Shown: positions 26,486 to 35,916, counted from the stretch's first letter. The stretch: 64,000 nt of DNA from Sphaerisporangium sp. TRM90804 (GCF_029846175.1 NZ_JARWAC010000014.1:124001-188000), one strand, 5' to 3'. The notes: a model not told the origin generated them from the letters alone. Made by a program: numbers and translations.

Positions 26486-26811
26486 ACACGCCCACTCGGC
26501 AGGTCGACCGCGTCACCGACACCGGGCCCGCCGCTCCCGCCGTCCGGCCGGGAGCCGTGTCGGCCGCGCCGGCCATGGGCGGCCGGCAGCGTAACGGCGT
26601 GCCCGGAGCCACGCCCACCACGCCCGCCGTCCGACCGGGAGCCGCGCCGGCCATGGGCGGGCGGCCGGGTGACCGTGTAGCCGGGGCCGGGCGCGCCACG
26701 CCCGTCGTCCGGCCGGAAGCCGTGTCGGCCGCGCCGGCCATGGGCGAACGGCCGGGTGACCGTCTAGCCGGGGCCGCCGTCCGGCCCGGAGGCTTGGTGG
26801 CGGCGCCATGA
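26482..26811 (+). CDS. 109-residue repeat protein between patA and pimA
   Basis: GTG 26482 overlaps the patA stop (GTGA) and the TGA at 26809-26811 overlaps the pimA ATG (ATGA), so it fits exactly into the operon's translational chain. The product is Ala/Pro/Gly/Arg-rich. It consists of about three and a half degenerate units with a core VRPGAVSAAPAMGGR, each continuing (P)GDRVAGA. There is no signal peptide, membrane segment or known domain. It may be a disordered linker protein, or simply an expanded spacer kept open so that ribosomes reach pimA. I know of no such gene in M. tuberculosis at this place. Confidence 0.6.
   Translation: MNTPTRQVDRVTDTGPAAPAVRPGAVSAAPAMGGRQRNGVPGATPTTPAVRPGAAPAMGGRPGDRVAGAGRATPVVRPEAVSAAPAMGERPGDRLAGAAVRPGGLVAAP
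26539..26790 (+). repeat. Degenerate tandem repeat (units of 72-87 bp)
   Basis: Unit starts are recognisable at 26539, 26626, 26704 and 26776 (GTCCGGCCGGGAGCC-type, followed by GCGCCGGCCATGGGC). Unit lengths differ by multiples of three, so the reading frame is always kept. The spread of lengths and base changes suggests slippage or unequal crossing-over followed by drift. Confidence 0.75.
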
Positions 26812-28112
26812 GGATCGGCATGGTCTGCCCCTACACCTGGGACGTCCCGGGCGGGGTGATGGCCCACGTCCGCGACCTGGCCGAGGCGCTCATCGCCGAC
26901 GGCCACCAGGTCTCGGTGATCGCCCCCGCCTCCGACGACGCGCCGCTGCCCTACTACGTGACCTCCGCCGGCCGAGCGATCCCCGTGCCCTACAACGGGT
27001 CGGTGGCGCGCCTGGCGTTCGGGTTCCTGTCGGCCAACCGCGTGCGCAAGTGGCTGCGCGAGGGCCGCTTCGACGTCCTGCACGTCCACGAGCCCGCCGT
27101 GCCCTCGGTCGGCCTGCTGGCCTGCTGGGCGGCCCGCGGCCCCATCGTCGCCACCTTCCACGCCTCCTTCCAGCGCTCACGCGCCCTGTCGGTGTCGGCG
27201 CCGGTCCTGCAGAGCGCCCTGGAGAAGATCACCGGCCGCATCGCCGTCTCCGACGCCGCACGCAAGACCCTCGTCGAGCACGTCGGCGGCGACGCCGTCC
27301 TGATCCCCAACGGCGTCACCGTGAGCCGTTACGCCGAGGGCGAGCCCCTTCCCGGGTGGGGCCCCGACGGCGGCGTGATCGGCTTCCTCGGGCGCATGGA
27401 CGAGCCCCGCAAGGGCCTGCCCGTGCTGCTGGAGGCGTTCACGCGGCTCGCGCCCGACCGCCCCGGCGTGCGCCTGCTGCTGGCCGGCCCGGGCGACGCC
27501 GACGACGCGCTGGCCAAGGTCCCGGCGTCGCTGCGCGACCGCGTCGGCGTCCTCGGCATGGTGAGCGAGCACGACAAGGTCCGCGCCTACCACTCCGTCG
27601 ACGTCTTCTGCGCGCCCAACACCCACGGCGAGAGCTTCGGCATCGTCCTGGCCGAGGCCATGGCCGCCGGGGCCGCCATCCTGGCCAGCGACATCCCCGC
27701 CTTCCGCAAGGTGCTGGGCGAGGGCCAGGCGGGTGCCCTGTTCACCACCGGGGACGCCGCCTCCCTGGCCCAGGGCGCCGCCGCGCTCCTGGACGACCCC
27801 GCCCGCCGCGCCAAGCTCTCCGACGAGGCCCGCCTGGCCGTCCGCGAGTACGACTGGTCCACCGTCGCCCGCGACGTCGTCCGCGTCTACGAGACCGTCA
27901 CCGCCACCGGCGCCGGCGTCGTCGAGGAGGAGCAGACGGGCCGCCCCCGCACCGCCGAGCCCCCCGCACCCGAGCCCCGCCCGGCCCCCGCACGTGACCA
28001 CGCCGAGCCCGACGGGCAAGCCCGTCCAGGCCGGGCATCTGAACACGCCGAGGCCGACGGGCAAGCCCGGCCACCGGAGGCCGCCCACGTGCACCCCGGT
28101 GAGGCCAGGTGA
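26808..28112 (+). CDS. pimA: Phosphatidylinositol alpha-mannosyltransferase
   Basis: 434 residues from ATG 26808. A GT-B fold GT4 enzyme: N-terminal MVCPYTWDVPGGVMAHVRDL, FDVLHVHEPAVPSVGLLAC, VATFHASF, and the C-terminal donor-site motif GESFGIVLAEAMAAGA. It transfers mannose from GDP-mannose to the 2-position of PI, the first PIM step, on the cytoplasmic membrane face. The last ~55 residues are an extra Pro/Ala/Glu-rich tail not seen in the ~380-residue mycobacterial enzyme. It is chained to its neighbours by ATGA upstream and GTGA downstream. Confidence 0.93.
   Translation: MRIGMVCPYTWDVPGGVMAHVRDLAEALIADGHQVSVIAPASDDAPLPYYVTSAGRAIPVPYNGSVARLAFGFLSANRVRKWLREGRFDVLHVHEPAVPSVGLLACWAARGPIVATFHASFQRSRALSVSAPVLQSALEKITGRIAVSDAARKTLVEHVGGDAVLIPNGVTVSRYAEGEPLPGWGPDGGVIGFLGRMDEPRKGLPVLLEAFTRLAPDRPGVRLLLAGPGDADDALAKVPASLRDRVGVLGMVSEHDKVRAYHSVDVFCAPNTHGESFGIVLAEAMAAGAAILASDIPAFRKVLGEGQAGALFTTGDAASLAQGAAALLDDPARRAKLSDEARLAVREYDWSTVARDVVRVYETVTATGAGVVEEEQTGRPRTAEPPAPEPRPAPARDHAEPDGQARPGRASEHAEADGQARPPEAAHVHPGEAR
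27996..28070 (+). repeat. 45-bp direct repeat in the pimA tail
   Basis: The sequence beginning CACGCCGAGCCCGACGGGCA at 27999 recurs at 28044 with one change in that stretch, encoding HAEPDGQARP and HAEADGQARP. The period is 45 bp (15 codons). It lies in the C-terminal extension outside the catalytic fold. Confidence 0.7.
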
Positions 28113-28654
28113 ACCTCGTGACGACGATCGTCGTACTGGCGGTCGTGGCGGTGATCACCGCCGTCTACGTCTCCTGGCGCGCCGGCCGTCTCGACCGCCT
28201 GCACATCCGCCTGGAGAGTGCGCGCGAGGCCCTGGACGCCGCCCTGGTGCGGCGGGCGGCCGTCTGCCTGGAGCTGGCGGCGTCCCGCATCCTCGACCCC
28301 GCCACCAGCCTCGTGCTGGCCGCCGCCACCCACGAGGCACGCACCGCCGGCCCCGAGGAGCGCGAGCACGCCGAGAGCGACCTGTCCCGCACCCTGCGCG
28401 CCGTGATCGACCAGGAGCGCTTCAAGGAGCGCCTGGCCGAGACCCCCGCAGGCCCCGAGCTGATCGCCGAGCTGGACACGGCGGTGACCAAGGTCATCTA
28501 CTCCCGCCGCTTCTACAACAACGCCGTCGGCCAGACCCGCCACGCCCAGCGCCGATGGCTCGCCAAGACCCTCCGCCTCGCCGGCCACACCGAGTACCCG
28601 TCGTTCTTCGAGATCGACGACGACGAGCCCGCCACCTTCGCCAAACACACCTGA
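28109..28654 (+). CDS. LemA-like membrane protein
   Basis: 181 residues from GTG 28109, overlapping the pimA stop. One N-terminal transmembrane helix (TIVVLAVVAVITAVYVSW) is followed by long alpha-helices. The profile resembles the LemA family: ALDAALVRRAAVCLELA near the start and the typical RRFYNNAVGQTR in the third helix, then FFEIDDDE. LemA proteins are membrane-anchored with a cytoplasmic or periplasmic helical bundle of unsettled function. Its place as last gene of the PI/PIM operon suggests a link to membrane-lipid or envelope upkeep (inference). The 3' end is duplicated just downstream. Confidence 0.75.
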   Translation: MNLVTTIVVLAVVAVITAVYVSWRAGRLDRLHIRLESAREALDAALVRRAAVCLELAASRILDPATSLVLAAATHEARTAGPEEREHAESDLSRTLRAVIDQERFKERLAETPAGPELIAELDTAVTKVIYSRRFYNNAVGQTRHAQRRWLAKTLRLAGHTEYPSFFEIDDDEPATFAKHT

Positions 28655-28707
28655 CCGCCCCCGGCCCCGCGTCAGCCAAGCGCCGCTCACATCTCTCCGG
28701 CGGCGGC

Positions 28708-28745
28708 CCTCTGAAACGGTGCCTTCGGCGCAGCCCTCTCAGAGG
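28708..28745 (+). terminator. Hairpin, copy 1, after the PIM operon
   Basis: CCTCTGA (28708-28714) pairs with TCAGAGG (28739-28745), enclosing a smaller GCC-TTC-GGC hairpin. There is no T-run. It lies 54 nt after the stop of the lemA-like gene and is the likely operon terminator. Confidence 0.5.
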
Positions 28746-28878
28746 CGACTCTCACCCAAGCCGACCTGGCGGTCGCGCAGGCGAACCGCCGTGGACGAGG
28801 ACGAGCTCGGCACCTTCGTCAAACACACCTGACCGCCCGTTCCCGGCCCGGCGCTGCCCACATCAATCCGGCGGCGGC

Positions 28879-28916
28879 CCTCTGAGATGGTGCCTTCGGC
28901 GCAGCCTTCTCAGAGG
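28879..28916 (+). terminator. Hairpin, copy 2, better paired
   Basis: CCTCTGAGA (28879-28887) pairs perfectly with TCTCAGAGG (28908-28916), two base pairs longer than in copy 1. The extra pairing comes from compensating changes on both arms, which suggests that the hairpin has been kept by selection after duplication. Confidence 0.55.
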
Positions 28917-29130
28917 CGACCCTTGCCCCCAATCCCACCTCGCCGTCGCGCGACAGAACCGCCGTCAAGCCCCGTCCTCTCCGTAACATCCTCCGTGGGG
29001 CGCCGTCTGCTCTTCTCGATCTTGTACCGTGATGCATCGCGGTGTCTCGCGCCGGGCGGCTGCGCATGGGGCGGATCTCGGCTCAAGCTCGGCGTACCCG
29101 GCGAATCGATGAGGCGGACGGCAAGGGGGT

Positions 29131-30384
29131 GTGATGGATCGGGACCTGCCGTTTCTGCGGAGAATACGAGTGCGGAACTACAGGAGCATCGCGTCATGCG
29201 ATGTCACGTTCGCGCCGCTGCTTGTCCTATTGGGCCCGAACGCGGCCGGCAAGAGCAACTTTCTCGACGCTCTGCAGTTCCTGGCCCACGCCCTTGGCAC
29301 GACACCGGCCAATGCCCTCGAAACGCGCGGAGGCCTGGAAGAAGTCCTCCGGCGCCCGGCGGAGGACGCCGACGAGCTGAGCTTCGACCTGGAGCTCATG
29401 GTGCCCTTCGAGGGCGAGTCGATACGCGTGCGGTACGGATTCGCCATCGGTCGCGACCGTTCCGGCCGTCGTCCCTTCGAAGTGCGCTGGGAGCGGTGCC
29501 TCGCTCACCGCCACCCGGGAATGGGCGACACCTCAGTGGCCGGCGGACAAGGCTCCGTCCCTGGCGAAGACGGCTTCAGTGTCGGCGGTGGTCGTATCAC
29601 CGGTGGTTCCGCCCGTGAGGGCCGCATCGAGAAAGACCGGCTTTACCTCCCGGTCGCCGCCGCTGTGGAGGGTGTGTTCGCGCGGATCCATCTGAACCTG
29701 ATCTCCATGTTCTTCTACCAGGTGGACGTCGAGCGGATGAGGCGGATCGAGTCCCGCACGCGGCAGCGGTATCTGGGCCCGTCCGCCGAGCATGTGGGGT
29801 CTTTCCTGGGAACGCTCGACCGTGAGCATCCGGCGTGGAAGGCACGCATCGACGACTACATCCGGGCGATCGTCCCTGAAGCCACGGGGGTGAGCGAACG
29901 TGTCCTGGACAGCTACTCCACCGTCGAGCTGCGCACCCGTCACGGGGACCGAGACCTGGCCTTCGGGCCGGAGGCGATGTCCGAGGGCACCCTGCGCGCC
30001 GCCGGTGTGTTGACCGCGCTGTTCCAGCCCGCCGTACTCGAAGGCGAGGTGGCCCTGCTGGGCATCGAGGAACCCGAGACGTCACTGCATCCAGCGGCTG
30101 CCGGGGCGCTGTTCGACGCGCTGACCGAAGCGAGCGAGCGTGTCCAGGTGGTGGTGACCACGCAGAGCGCCGATCTGCTCGACCGCGACGAGATCGATCC
30201 GCGGTCCGTGCGAGTCGTGACCATGTCAGAGGGGATCACGACGATCGGTGAGATCGACGACGTCAGCCGCCGCATCGTCGAAGACAGGCGAGCCACGATC
30301 GGTGAGCTGATGCGCGGGAGTCAGCTCCAGCCCAAGCCGCCCGCCGAGACCGGGTTCGGGGCCGGTCCGGAGGGGGCCGAATGA
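29131..30384 (+). CDS. AAA-family ATPase, OLD/AAA_21-like (putative defence ATPase)
   Basis: 417 residues from GTG 29131 (ATG 29134 is equally possible; AAGGGGG precedes both). The Walker A motif LLGPNAAGKSNFLDALQFL follows the RNYRSI element typical of RecF/SMC/OLD-type ATPases. An ABC-like signature region is AMSEGTLRAAGVL, Walker B is LLGIEEPETSLHP, and the H-loop region is VVVTTQSADLLD. There is no nuclease domain in the chain; the TOPRIM function appears to be in the next, overlapping gene (ATGA). GC at third positions is visibly lower than in the flanking operons, a sign of transfer. An antiphage role is inferred. Confidence 0.85.
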   Translation: MMDRDLPFLRRIRVRNYRSIASCDVTFAPLLVLLGPNAAGKSNFLDALQFLAHALGTTPANALETRGGLEEVLRRPAEDADELSFDLELMVPFEGESIRVRYGFAIGRDRSGRRPFEVRWERCLAHRHPGMGDTSVAGGQGSVPGEDGFSVGGGRITGGSAREGRIEKDRLYLPVAAAVEGVFARIHLNLISMFFYQVDVERMRRIESRTRQRYLGPSAEHVGSFLGTLDREHPAWKARIDDYIRAIVPEATGVSERVLDSYSTVELRTRHGDRDLAFGPEAMSEGTLRAAGVLTALFQPAVLEGEVALLGIEEPETSLHPAAAGALFDALTEASERVQVVVTTQSADLLDRDEIDPRSVRVVTMSEGITTIGEIDDVSRRIVEDRRATIGELMRGSQLQPKPPAETGFGAGPEGAE

Positions 30385-30980
30385 CCGAGGCGATCACCAT
30401 CGCGGCGGTCGTAGAAGGCGATGGGGAGGTCAAGGCGCTCCCTGTCCTGCTCCGAAGGATCGCGGAGGAGCTCTCGATCCGGACCGTGGCGATTCCCCCT
30501 CCTCGCCGGGTTCCACGATCGAAACTGCTCAGCCCCGGCGGAGTCGAAAGCGCGGTGCTGCAGGCCTCCTACCAGGTCGACGGCCGAGGCGGCATCCTGC
30601 TGCTCATCGACGCGGACGATGACTGCCCCGCGGCCCTGGGGCCGGAACTCCTGGCGCGGGCCGGGCGGGCGCGGAGTGACAGGAACATCTCGGTGGTGCT
30701 GGCCAACCGGGAGTTCGAGTCGTGGTTTCTCGCCGCCGCCCCCTCGCTCGCGGGCCGCCGAGGACTGGCGAGTCCCCTGGAGCCCCCCGTTGATCCCGAA
30801 GGTCCGCGCGACGCGAAGGGATGGCTCTCCGTGCGGAAGGTCGACGGCACCTCCTATCGGCCGACGGTCGACCAGGCAGGCCTCGCCATGGTCTTCGACA
30901 TGGCTCAGGCACGTAAGAACGCGCCCTCCTTCGACAAGTTCTGGCGTGACGTCGCTCGTTTGCTGGAGGGCGGCCGGTGA
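30381..30980 (+). CDS. DUF4276 (TOPRIM-like) partner protein
   Basis: 199 residues from ATG 30381. The N-terminus VVEGDGEVKALPVLLRRIAE has the acidic residue expected for the first TOPRIM motif, and GGILLLIDADDDCPAALG supplies the DxD-type motif; VVLANREFESWFLAA follows. These are hallmarks of the DUF4276 family. TOPRIM partners of AAA ATPases act as nucleases or toxins released on infection in systems such as PARIS (AriA/AriB) and resemble AbiL/RloB pairs. Here the assignment to defence is by architecture. The gene is coupled to the ATPase gene by ATGA. Confidence 0.82.
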   Translation: MTEAITIAAVVEGDGEVKALPVLLRRIAEELSIRTVAIPPPRRVPRSKLLSPGGVESAVLQASYQVDGRGGILLLIDADDDCPAALGPELLARAGRARSDRNISVVLANREFESWFLAAAPSLAGRRGLASPLEPPVDPEGPRDAKGWLSVRKVDGTSYRPTVDQAGLAMVFDMAQARKNAPSFDKFWRDVARLLEGGR

Positions 30981-30994
30981 AGGACGTCGACGGC

Positions 30995-31011
30995 GACATC
31001 GGAGCGATGTC
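30995..31011 (+). terminator. Hairpin after the AAA/DUF4276 cassette
   Basis: GACATCG (30995-31001) and CGATGTC (31005-31011) form a perfect 7-bp stem with a GAG loop, 14 nt after the DUF4276 stop. There is no T-run. It probably marks the end of the cassette transcript. Confidence 0.5.
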
Positions 31012-31376
31012 ACCGGCCCGTTGACGACGAGGCGGCAGCCCGTCCCGGTGGCCTCGATCGGCTGACGGAGGACCCGGAGGGCTGTGGCTTGGGCAGGCCT
31101 CGTCTGGGTGAGATGGTGATTTATCGGGATATAAGGGTGCATTCCACCTGCACAAACCCGCTTCGGCGTGCGGTCCGCGAGGAGCGGCGCCTGGGCGGTT
31201 GGAGCGCGTCACCGCCGAGGTTGGACCGTGGGCCGGAGTGCCTTTCGCGGCGAAGTGGAGAAACCTTTACCGCGCGGTGACCGTGAATCTTGGGAAGTTC
31301 GGTCGTAGCAGCGGGAACCTGTGGCCAGCATCGGTAAGCTCATGGCGATTTCCGGCAAATCGGGAGGAGCCCTACT
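31012..31376. other. Intergenic region before the DUF3048 gene
   Basis: No gene with a recognisable product is seen; a 63-codon plus-strand frame at 31089-31280 lacks support. The area around 31113-31150 is AT-rich for this genome (GGTGATTTATCGGGATATAA), suggesting a promoter or the right edge of the inserted cassette. The palindromic motif at 31342-31362 and a GGGAGGAG ribosome site before GTG 31377 close the region. Confidence 0.45.
31342..31362. promoter_or_regulatory. Palindromic motif upstream of the DUF3048 lipoprotein gene
   Basis: ATGGCGATTTCCGGCAAATC followed by G contains CGATTT-CCGGC-AAATCG, a perfect 6-bp inverted repeat. It is nearly identical to the element at 20754-20775 before the ECF sigma gene. 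It lies just upstream of the ribosome site, suited to an operator. Confidence 0.4.
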
Positions 31377-32390
31377 GTGCGGGTTTTTCGGGTGATCGGC
31401 GTCGCGCTCGCGGGGGCCGCCGTGCTAGTGCCCGTGGCGGCCTGCTCGTCGGGGGATGAGAGGGCGCCTGCCACGCAGGGGGCGCAGCCGGTGACGTCCG
31501 CGCCGGCCACGCCTGAGCCGCCGCCCGAGCATCCCTTCACGGGGCAGCCGGTGGCCGCGCGCAAGCCCGTGCTGGCGGTGAAGATCGAGAACACGGCGGC
31601 CGGGCGGCCCCAGCAGGGGCTGCGCAGCGCCGACCTGGTCTACGTCGAGCAGGTCGAGGGCGGGCTCACCCGCCTGATGGCGGTGTTCTCCTCCAAGATC
31701 CCGGCCAAGGTCGGCCCGGTGCGCAGCGCACGCATCTCCGACCTGCACATCCTGTCCATGTTCGGCAAGCCCGCCCTCGCCTACTCGGGTGTGCAGACCA
31801 AGATGATCCCCCTGGTGCAGCAGGCGTCGCTGTTCGACGTCTCCGACAGCGCGCGGCCGGGGGCCTACTTCCGCCAGCCCGGGCGCTCGGCGCCGTACAA
31901 CCTGTTCGCCGAGCCCAAGAAGCTGCTGTCGGCGGCGCCCAAGGCGACCAAGGCCAAGGACATCGGCTTCGAGTTCGGCGACGTCCAGGAGGGCGGCACC
32001 GCCCGCAAGTCGTTCACCGTGCGGTACCCGGCGGCGAACTTCACCTTCACCTGGTCGGCCGACCAGAAGCGGTGGCTGGTGGCGCAGGACGGCGCCAAGA
32101 ACATGGCCGCCGAGGGCGGGCAGCTCGGCGCGCCCACCATCGTGGTGCAGTACGCCAAGACCACCCGCTCGCAGTTCCACGACTTCACCGGCAGCTACAC
32201 GCCGCTGATCCAGTCCACCGGCAAGGGCAAGGCGGTCGTCCTGCGCGACGGCAAGGCATACAGCGCCCGGTGGTCGCGCCCCTCGGAGGAGGAGGGCACG
32301 AAGTTCACCACCCCGGACGGCGAGCCGATGACGTTCAGCCGGGGCCAGGTCTGGATCGTGCTGGCCGCCCCCAAGCCGGTGCAACCCTGA
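31377..32390 (+). CDS. DUF3048 (YerB-like) lipoprotein
   Basis: 337 residues from GTG 31377, with GGGAGGAG 8 nt upstream. A lipoprotein signal ends in VPVAACSSG, so the mature protein is probably lipid-anchored outside the membrane. After a Pro-rich spacer the DUF3048 domain follows (AVKIENTAAGRPQQGLRSAD, LVYVEQVEGGLTRLMAVFSS, PVRSARISDLHI) and a DUF3048 C-terminal part (GAPTIVVQYAKT, VVLRDGKAYSARWSRPS). The function of the family is unknown. A terminator hairpin follows directly. Confidence 0.9.
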   Translation: MRVFRVIGVALAGAAVLVPVAACSSGDERAPATQGAQPVTSAPATPEPPPEHPFTGQPVAARKPVLAVKIENTAAGRPQQGLRSADLVYVEQVEGGLTRLMAVFSSKIPAKVGPVRSARISDLHILSMFGKPALAYSGVQTKMIPLVQQASLFDVSDSARPGAYFRQPGRSAPYNLFAEPKKLLSAAPKATKAKDIGFEFGDVQEGGTARKSFTVRYPAANFTFTWSADQKRWLVAQDGAKNMAAEGGQLGAPTIVVQYAKTTRSQFHDFTGSYTPLIQSTGKGKAVVLRDGKAYSARWSRPSEEEGTKFTTPDGEPMTFSRGQVWIVLAAPKPVQP

Positions 32391-32391
32391 C

Positions 32392-32427
32392 AAGGGCCCG
32401 CCATCCTGTCCAAAACCGGGGGCCCTT
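32392..32427 (+). terminator. Terminator after the DUF3048 gene
   Basis: AAGGGCCC (32392-32399) pairs with GGGCCCTT (32420-32427) around a 20-nt loop, ending in TTTAT. It starts 2 nt after the stop codon. Confidence 0.6.
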
Positions 32428-32514
32428 TATGACGGTACGTAGGGTCTAGGGCCGTTCCGATCAGCGCCTAACATGGAAGCTGAAACCATCGTCGCGCGCT
32501 CGTGAGGTAGGACC

Positions 32515-33429
32515 GTGTCCAGCAGCACCCCCGAAGTCAACGACGCCGCCAGCACCGGCACCGCCCGTGTGAAGCGCGGCATGGCCGAGATGCTCAAGGG
32601 CGGCGTCATCATGGACGTCGTCACCGCGGAGCAGGCGAAGATCGCCGAGGACGCCGGCGCGGTGGCCGTGATGGCCCTCGAGCGTGTGCCCGCCGACATC
32701 CGGGCCGAGGGCGGCGTGTCGCGCATGAGCGACCCCGACATGATCGACGGCATCATCGCCGCCGTCTCCATCCCCGTCATGGCCAAGGCCCGCATCGGCC
32801 ACTTCGCCGAGGCCAAGGTCCTGCAGGCCATCGGCGTCGACTACGTCGACGAGTCCGAGGTCCTCACGCCCGCCGACGAGGCCCACCACATCGACAAGTG
32901 GGCCTTCACCGTCCCCTTCGTCTGCGGGGCCACCAACCTCGGCGAGGCGCTGCGCCGCATCTCCGAGGGCGCCGCGATGATCCGCTCCAAGGGCGAGGCC
33001 GGCACCGGCAACGTCGTGGAGGCCGTGCGCCACATGCGGCAGATCCGCGGCGACATCCGGCGCCTGGCCGGCCTCGACGAGGCCGAGCTGTACGCCGCCG
33101 CCAAGGAGCTGCGCGCCCCCTACGAGCTGGTCGCCGAGGTCGCCAAGGCCGGCAAGCTGCCCGTCGTGCTGTTCACCGCCGGCGGCATCGCCACCCCGGC
33201 CGACGCCGCGATGATGATGCAGCTCGGCGCCGAGGGCGTGTTCGTCGGCTCGGGCATCTTCAAGTCCGGCGACCCCGCCAAGCGGGCGGCGGCGATCGTC
33301 AAGGCCACCACCTTCCACGACGACCCCGACGTGATCGCCAAGGTGTCGCGCGGCCTGGGCGAGGCCATGGTCGGCATCAACGTGGCGACGCTGCCCGACT
33401 CCGAGCGCCTGGCCACCCGGGGCTGGTAG
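32515..33429 (+). CDS. pdxS: Pyridoxal 5'-phosphate synthase subunit PdxS
   Basis: 304 residues from GTG 32515. The (beta/alpha)8 barrel carries both catalytic lysine motifs: [14 protein letters not shown] (first Schiff-base region) and [20 protein letters not shown] (phosphate site and second lysine). Also clear are [18 protein letters not shown] and [20 protein letters not shown]. It condenses ribose 5-phosphate, glyceraldehyde 3-phosphate and ammonia to PLP in a 12-mer with PdxT. A TAACAT at 32469-32474 is a possible -10. It is separated from pdxT by a phosphatase gene. Confidence 0.97.
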   Translation: MSSSTPEVNDAASTGTARVKRGMAEMLKGGVIMDVVTAEQAKIAEDAGAVAVMALERVPADIRAEGGVSRMSDPDMIDGIIAAVSIPVMAKARIGHFAEAKVLQAIGVDYVDESEVLTPADEAHHIDKWAFTVPFVCGATNLGEALRRISEGAAMIRSKGEAGTGNVVEAVRHMRQIRGDIRRLAGLDEAELYAAAKELRAPYELVAEVAKAGKLPVVLFTAGGIATPADAAMMMQLGAEGVFVGSGIFKSGDPAKRAAAIVKATTFHDDPDVIAKVSRGLGEAMVGINVATLPDSERLATRGW

Positions 33430-33449
33430 CCCGCCGGGGGCCCTGACGC

Positions 33450-33484
33450 CTTCCCGGCGCCGCCACTTCCGGGGCGCCGGGAAG
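33450..33484 (+). terminator. Terminator after pdxS
   Basis: CTTCCCGGCGCC (33450-33461) and GGCGCCGGGAAG (33473-33484) form a perfect 12-bp stem with an 11-nt loop, 20 nt after the pdxS stop. There is no T-run. It implies that the downstream phosphatase gene has its own promoter. Confidence 0.7.
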
Positions 33485-33568
33485 AAATGGGGTGATCGTC
33501 TGAAATACCCCCGTTGACCTGGGTGTCGCTATGCACGGCGTTTGCCGTGAATAGCTGATGATCGTGGT

Positions 33569-35074
33569 GTGCTCGACAGGCGATCGTTCCTCGTCCTGGG
33601 GCTGGCGTCCGGGGTGCCGATGCCGCCCCTTCGAGTCGCGTACGGAGAGCCCTTCCTGCTGGGCGTGGCGAGCGGCGACCCCACGCCCGACGGCTTCGTG
33701 CTGTGGACGCGCCTCGCGCCCGTCCCGCTGGCCGAAGACGGCTACGGCGGCATGCCGGCCACGTCCGTGCCGGTCTACTGGGAGGTGGCCGGCGACTCCG
33801 CCTGCACGCGGGTGGTGAGGCGCGGCACCGAGCACGCCGTTCGCGAGTGGGCGCACAGCCTGCACGTCGAGGTCACCGGCCTTGAGCCCGGCCGGGAGTA
33901 CTGGTACCGCTTCAAGGCCGGCCCCTACGTCTCGCCGATCGGCCGCGCGGTGACCGCGCCCGCCGCCGGAGCCGCCGTCAAGGCGCTCACCCTGGCGGTG
34001 ACGTCGTGCGCCAACTACGAGCACGGCCACTTCACCGCCTACGCCAGGGTCGCCCAGGAGCGCCCCGACCTGGTGCTGCACCTCGGCGACTACCTCTACG
34101 AGTACGGCAAGGGCGAGCGGCAGTGCCCGGGCGGCAACGTCCGCACGCACGAGGGGCCCGAGGCGCGGACGCTGGCCGGCTACCGGCGCAGGCACGCCCT
34201 CTACAAGACCGACGCCGACCTGCGCGCCGCCCACGCGGCCGCGCCGTGGGTGGCGATCATGGACGACCACGAGGTGCTCAACAACTGGATGGCGCCGGGC
34301 TCGGCCGACCGGTGCGAGGCCGCGTTCCGCGCCTACTACGAGCACATGCCGCTGCGCAAGGAATGCGTCCCGCACGGGGCCGCGATCCGGCTCTACCGGC
34401 GGCTGGAGTGGGGCGGCCTCGCGACGCTGCACATGCTCGACACCCGCCAGTACCGCGACGGCGTGAACTGCGGGGCCGGTTTCAAGGACTGCGAGGACTC
34501 CGACGACGACCAGCGCACGATCATGGGGGCCGAGCAGGAGCGATGGCTGCTGGACGGGTTCGGCCGGTCGCACACGACCTGGGACCTCATCGGCCAGCAG
34601 GTCTTCTTCGGCCGGCGCAGCAGGGACCCCGGCTCGGCCGACGTGGTCAGGCAGGACGCCTGGGACGGCTACTCCGGCTCCCGGACGCGGGTCACGCGCG
34701 GCTGGGTGGACGCCGGCGTGCGCAACGCGGTCGTGCTCACCGGCGACGTGCACTCGCATTGGGCCGGCGACCTGGCCCTCGACTACGACGACCCCGACTC
34801 GCGCGTGGTCGGCACCGAGCTGGCGGTCACCTCGATCTCCAGCGGGGGAGACGGGCACGACCACGACCGCGCCCGGGACGCCCTGGTCGACAAGAACCAT
34901 CACCTGCGGTTCCACCTGCGGCGGCGCGGATACCTGCTGCTCAAGGTCGAGCCCACCGTGCTCACCGCCCACTTCAAGATCGTGCCCTACGTGAGCAGGC
35001 CCGGCGCCCCGGTGCGCACGGCCAGGACGTTCACGATCGCCGACGGGTCCCCAGGGCTCGTCCGCAAGACCTGA
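33569..35074 (+). CDS. Tat-exported PhoD-like alkaline phosphatase/phosphodiesterase
   Basis: 501 residues from GTG 33569. The N-terminus [13 protein letters not shown] is a twin-arginine signal. The PhoD N-terminal domain ([20 protein letters not shown]) leads into the metallophosphatase core: [57 protein letters not shown], all typical calcium/iron-site motifs. It should act outside the membrane on phosphate mono- or diesters. Its place between pdxS and pdxT, behind the pdxS terminator, is unusual. No PHO-type box was identified. Confidence 0.9.
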   Translation: MLDRRSFLVLGLASGVPMPPLRVAYGEPFLLGVASGDPTPDGFVLWTRLAPVPLAEDGYGGMPATSVPVYWEVAGDSACTRVVRRGTEHAVREWAHSLHVEVTGLEPGREYWYRFKAGPYVSPIGRAVTAPAAGAAVKALTLAVTSCANYEHGHFTAYARVAQERPDLVLHLGDYLYEYGKGERQCPGGNVRTHEGPEARTLAGYRRRHALYKTDADLRAAHAAAPWVAIMDDHEVLNNWMAPGSADRCEAAFRAYYEHMPLRKECVPHGAAIRLYRRLEWGGLATLHMLDTRQYRDGVNCGAGFKDCEDSDDDQRTIMGAEQERWLLDGFGRSHTTWDLIGQQVFFGRRSRDPGSADVVRQDAWDGYSGSRTRVTRGWVDAGVRNAVVLTGDVHSHWAGDLALDYDDPDSRVVGTELAVTSISSGGDGHDHDRARDALVDKNHHLRFHLRRRGYLLLKVEPTVLTAHFKIVPYVSRPGAPVRTARTFTIADGSPGLVRKT

Positions 35075-35322
35075 CCGCCCGGGGCCGGGGCCCCGGCGCC
35101 TTCGCCGCCGCGATCCGGGAAGTCCAGCGGCGTTTGGGACGTTGTCTCCCATGGCCGTACGCTTTCCTGACGCATGCACGAGCCGGAGCCGCACGCGTCC
35201 TGGCGTGCGGAGGGCGGCGTCCCGACGGGGGAGCACATCTGTCCGGGGGCGCGTCCGCGGCCGTACCCGTGCCCGCGCGGCACGCCGGCGTCCGTGCGGG
35301 GGATCGATCAGGAGGAACACCG

Positions 35323-35913
35323 GTGACGTCTGCGCCGAAGATCGGCGTGCTCGCCCTGCAGGGCGACGTGCGTGAACACGTGCGCTCCCTCGAAGCCGTG
35401 GGCGCCTCGGCCGTGGCCGTCCGCCGCCCCGCCGAGCTGGAGGCCGTCGACGCGCTGGTCGTCCCCGGCGGGGAGTCCACCACCATCTGGAAGCTCGCCG
35501 ACGCGTTCGAGCTGCTCGACCCGCTGCGCATGCGCGTCAAGTCCGGCATGCCCACCTACGGATCCTGCGCCGGGATGATCCTGCTGGCCGACCGCATCCA
35601 GGGCGGCATCGAGGGCCAGCAGACCCTCGGCGGCATCGACATGGTGGTGCGGCGCAACGCCTTCGGCCGCCAGGTCGACTCCTTCGAGGCGTCGCTGGAC
35701 TTCGCGGGCCGGGGCCGCCTGAACGCCGTCTTCATCCGGGCGCCGTGGGTCGAGTCGGTCGGAGCCGACGTCGAGGTGCTGGGCGTCGCCGAGCCGGGAG
35801 ATAGGATCGTCGCGGTCCGGCAGGGACCTCTGCTCGCGACGTCCTTCCATCCGGAGCTGACGGGGGACACGCGGGTACATTCGTATTTTCTCGACATGGT
35901 GAGGGAGCTCTAG
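35323..35913 (+). CDS. pdxT: Pyridoxal 5'-phosphate synthase glutaminase subunit PdxT
   Basis: 196 residues from GTG 35323 after AGGAGG. A class I glutamine amidotransferase: [27 protein letters not shown], the catalytic Cys in [11 protein letters not shown], and the His-Glu pair in SFHPELTGD. It supplies ammonia to PdxS. The gene is followed 3 nt later by yebC, so these two are probably co-transcribed. Confidence 0.96.
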   Translation: MTSAPKIGVLALQGDVREHVRSLEAVGASAVAVRRPAELEAVDALVVPGGESTTIWKLADAFELLDPLRMRVKSGMPTYGSCAGMILLADRIQGGIEGQQTLGGIDMVVRRNAFGRQVDSFEASLDFAGRGRLNAVFIRAPWVESVGADVEVLGVAEPGDRIVAVRQGPLLATSFHPELTGDTRVHSYFLDMVREL

Positions 35914-35916
35914 CCG

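Larger units (their letters stand above)
28616..28970. repeat. Tandem ~175-bp duplication of a gene 3' end plus hairpin
   Basis: The segment ~28616-28792 (last codons and stop of the lemA-like gene plus downstream DNA) recurs at ~28793-28970. Anchor points are CACCTGACCGCCC after the stop (TGA at 28652 and 28830, offset 178), the GGCGGCGGCCCTCTGA block (offset 171) and GAACCGCCGT (offset 173). In copy 2 the frame still reads DEDELGTFVKHT-stop, matching the end of the gene (DDDEPATFAKHT). The changes scattered between copies show that the duplication is not recent. No other gene occupies 28655-29130. Confidence 0.85.
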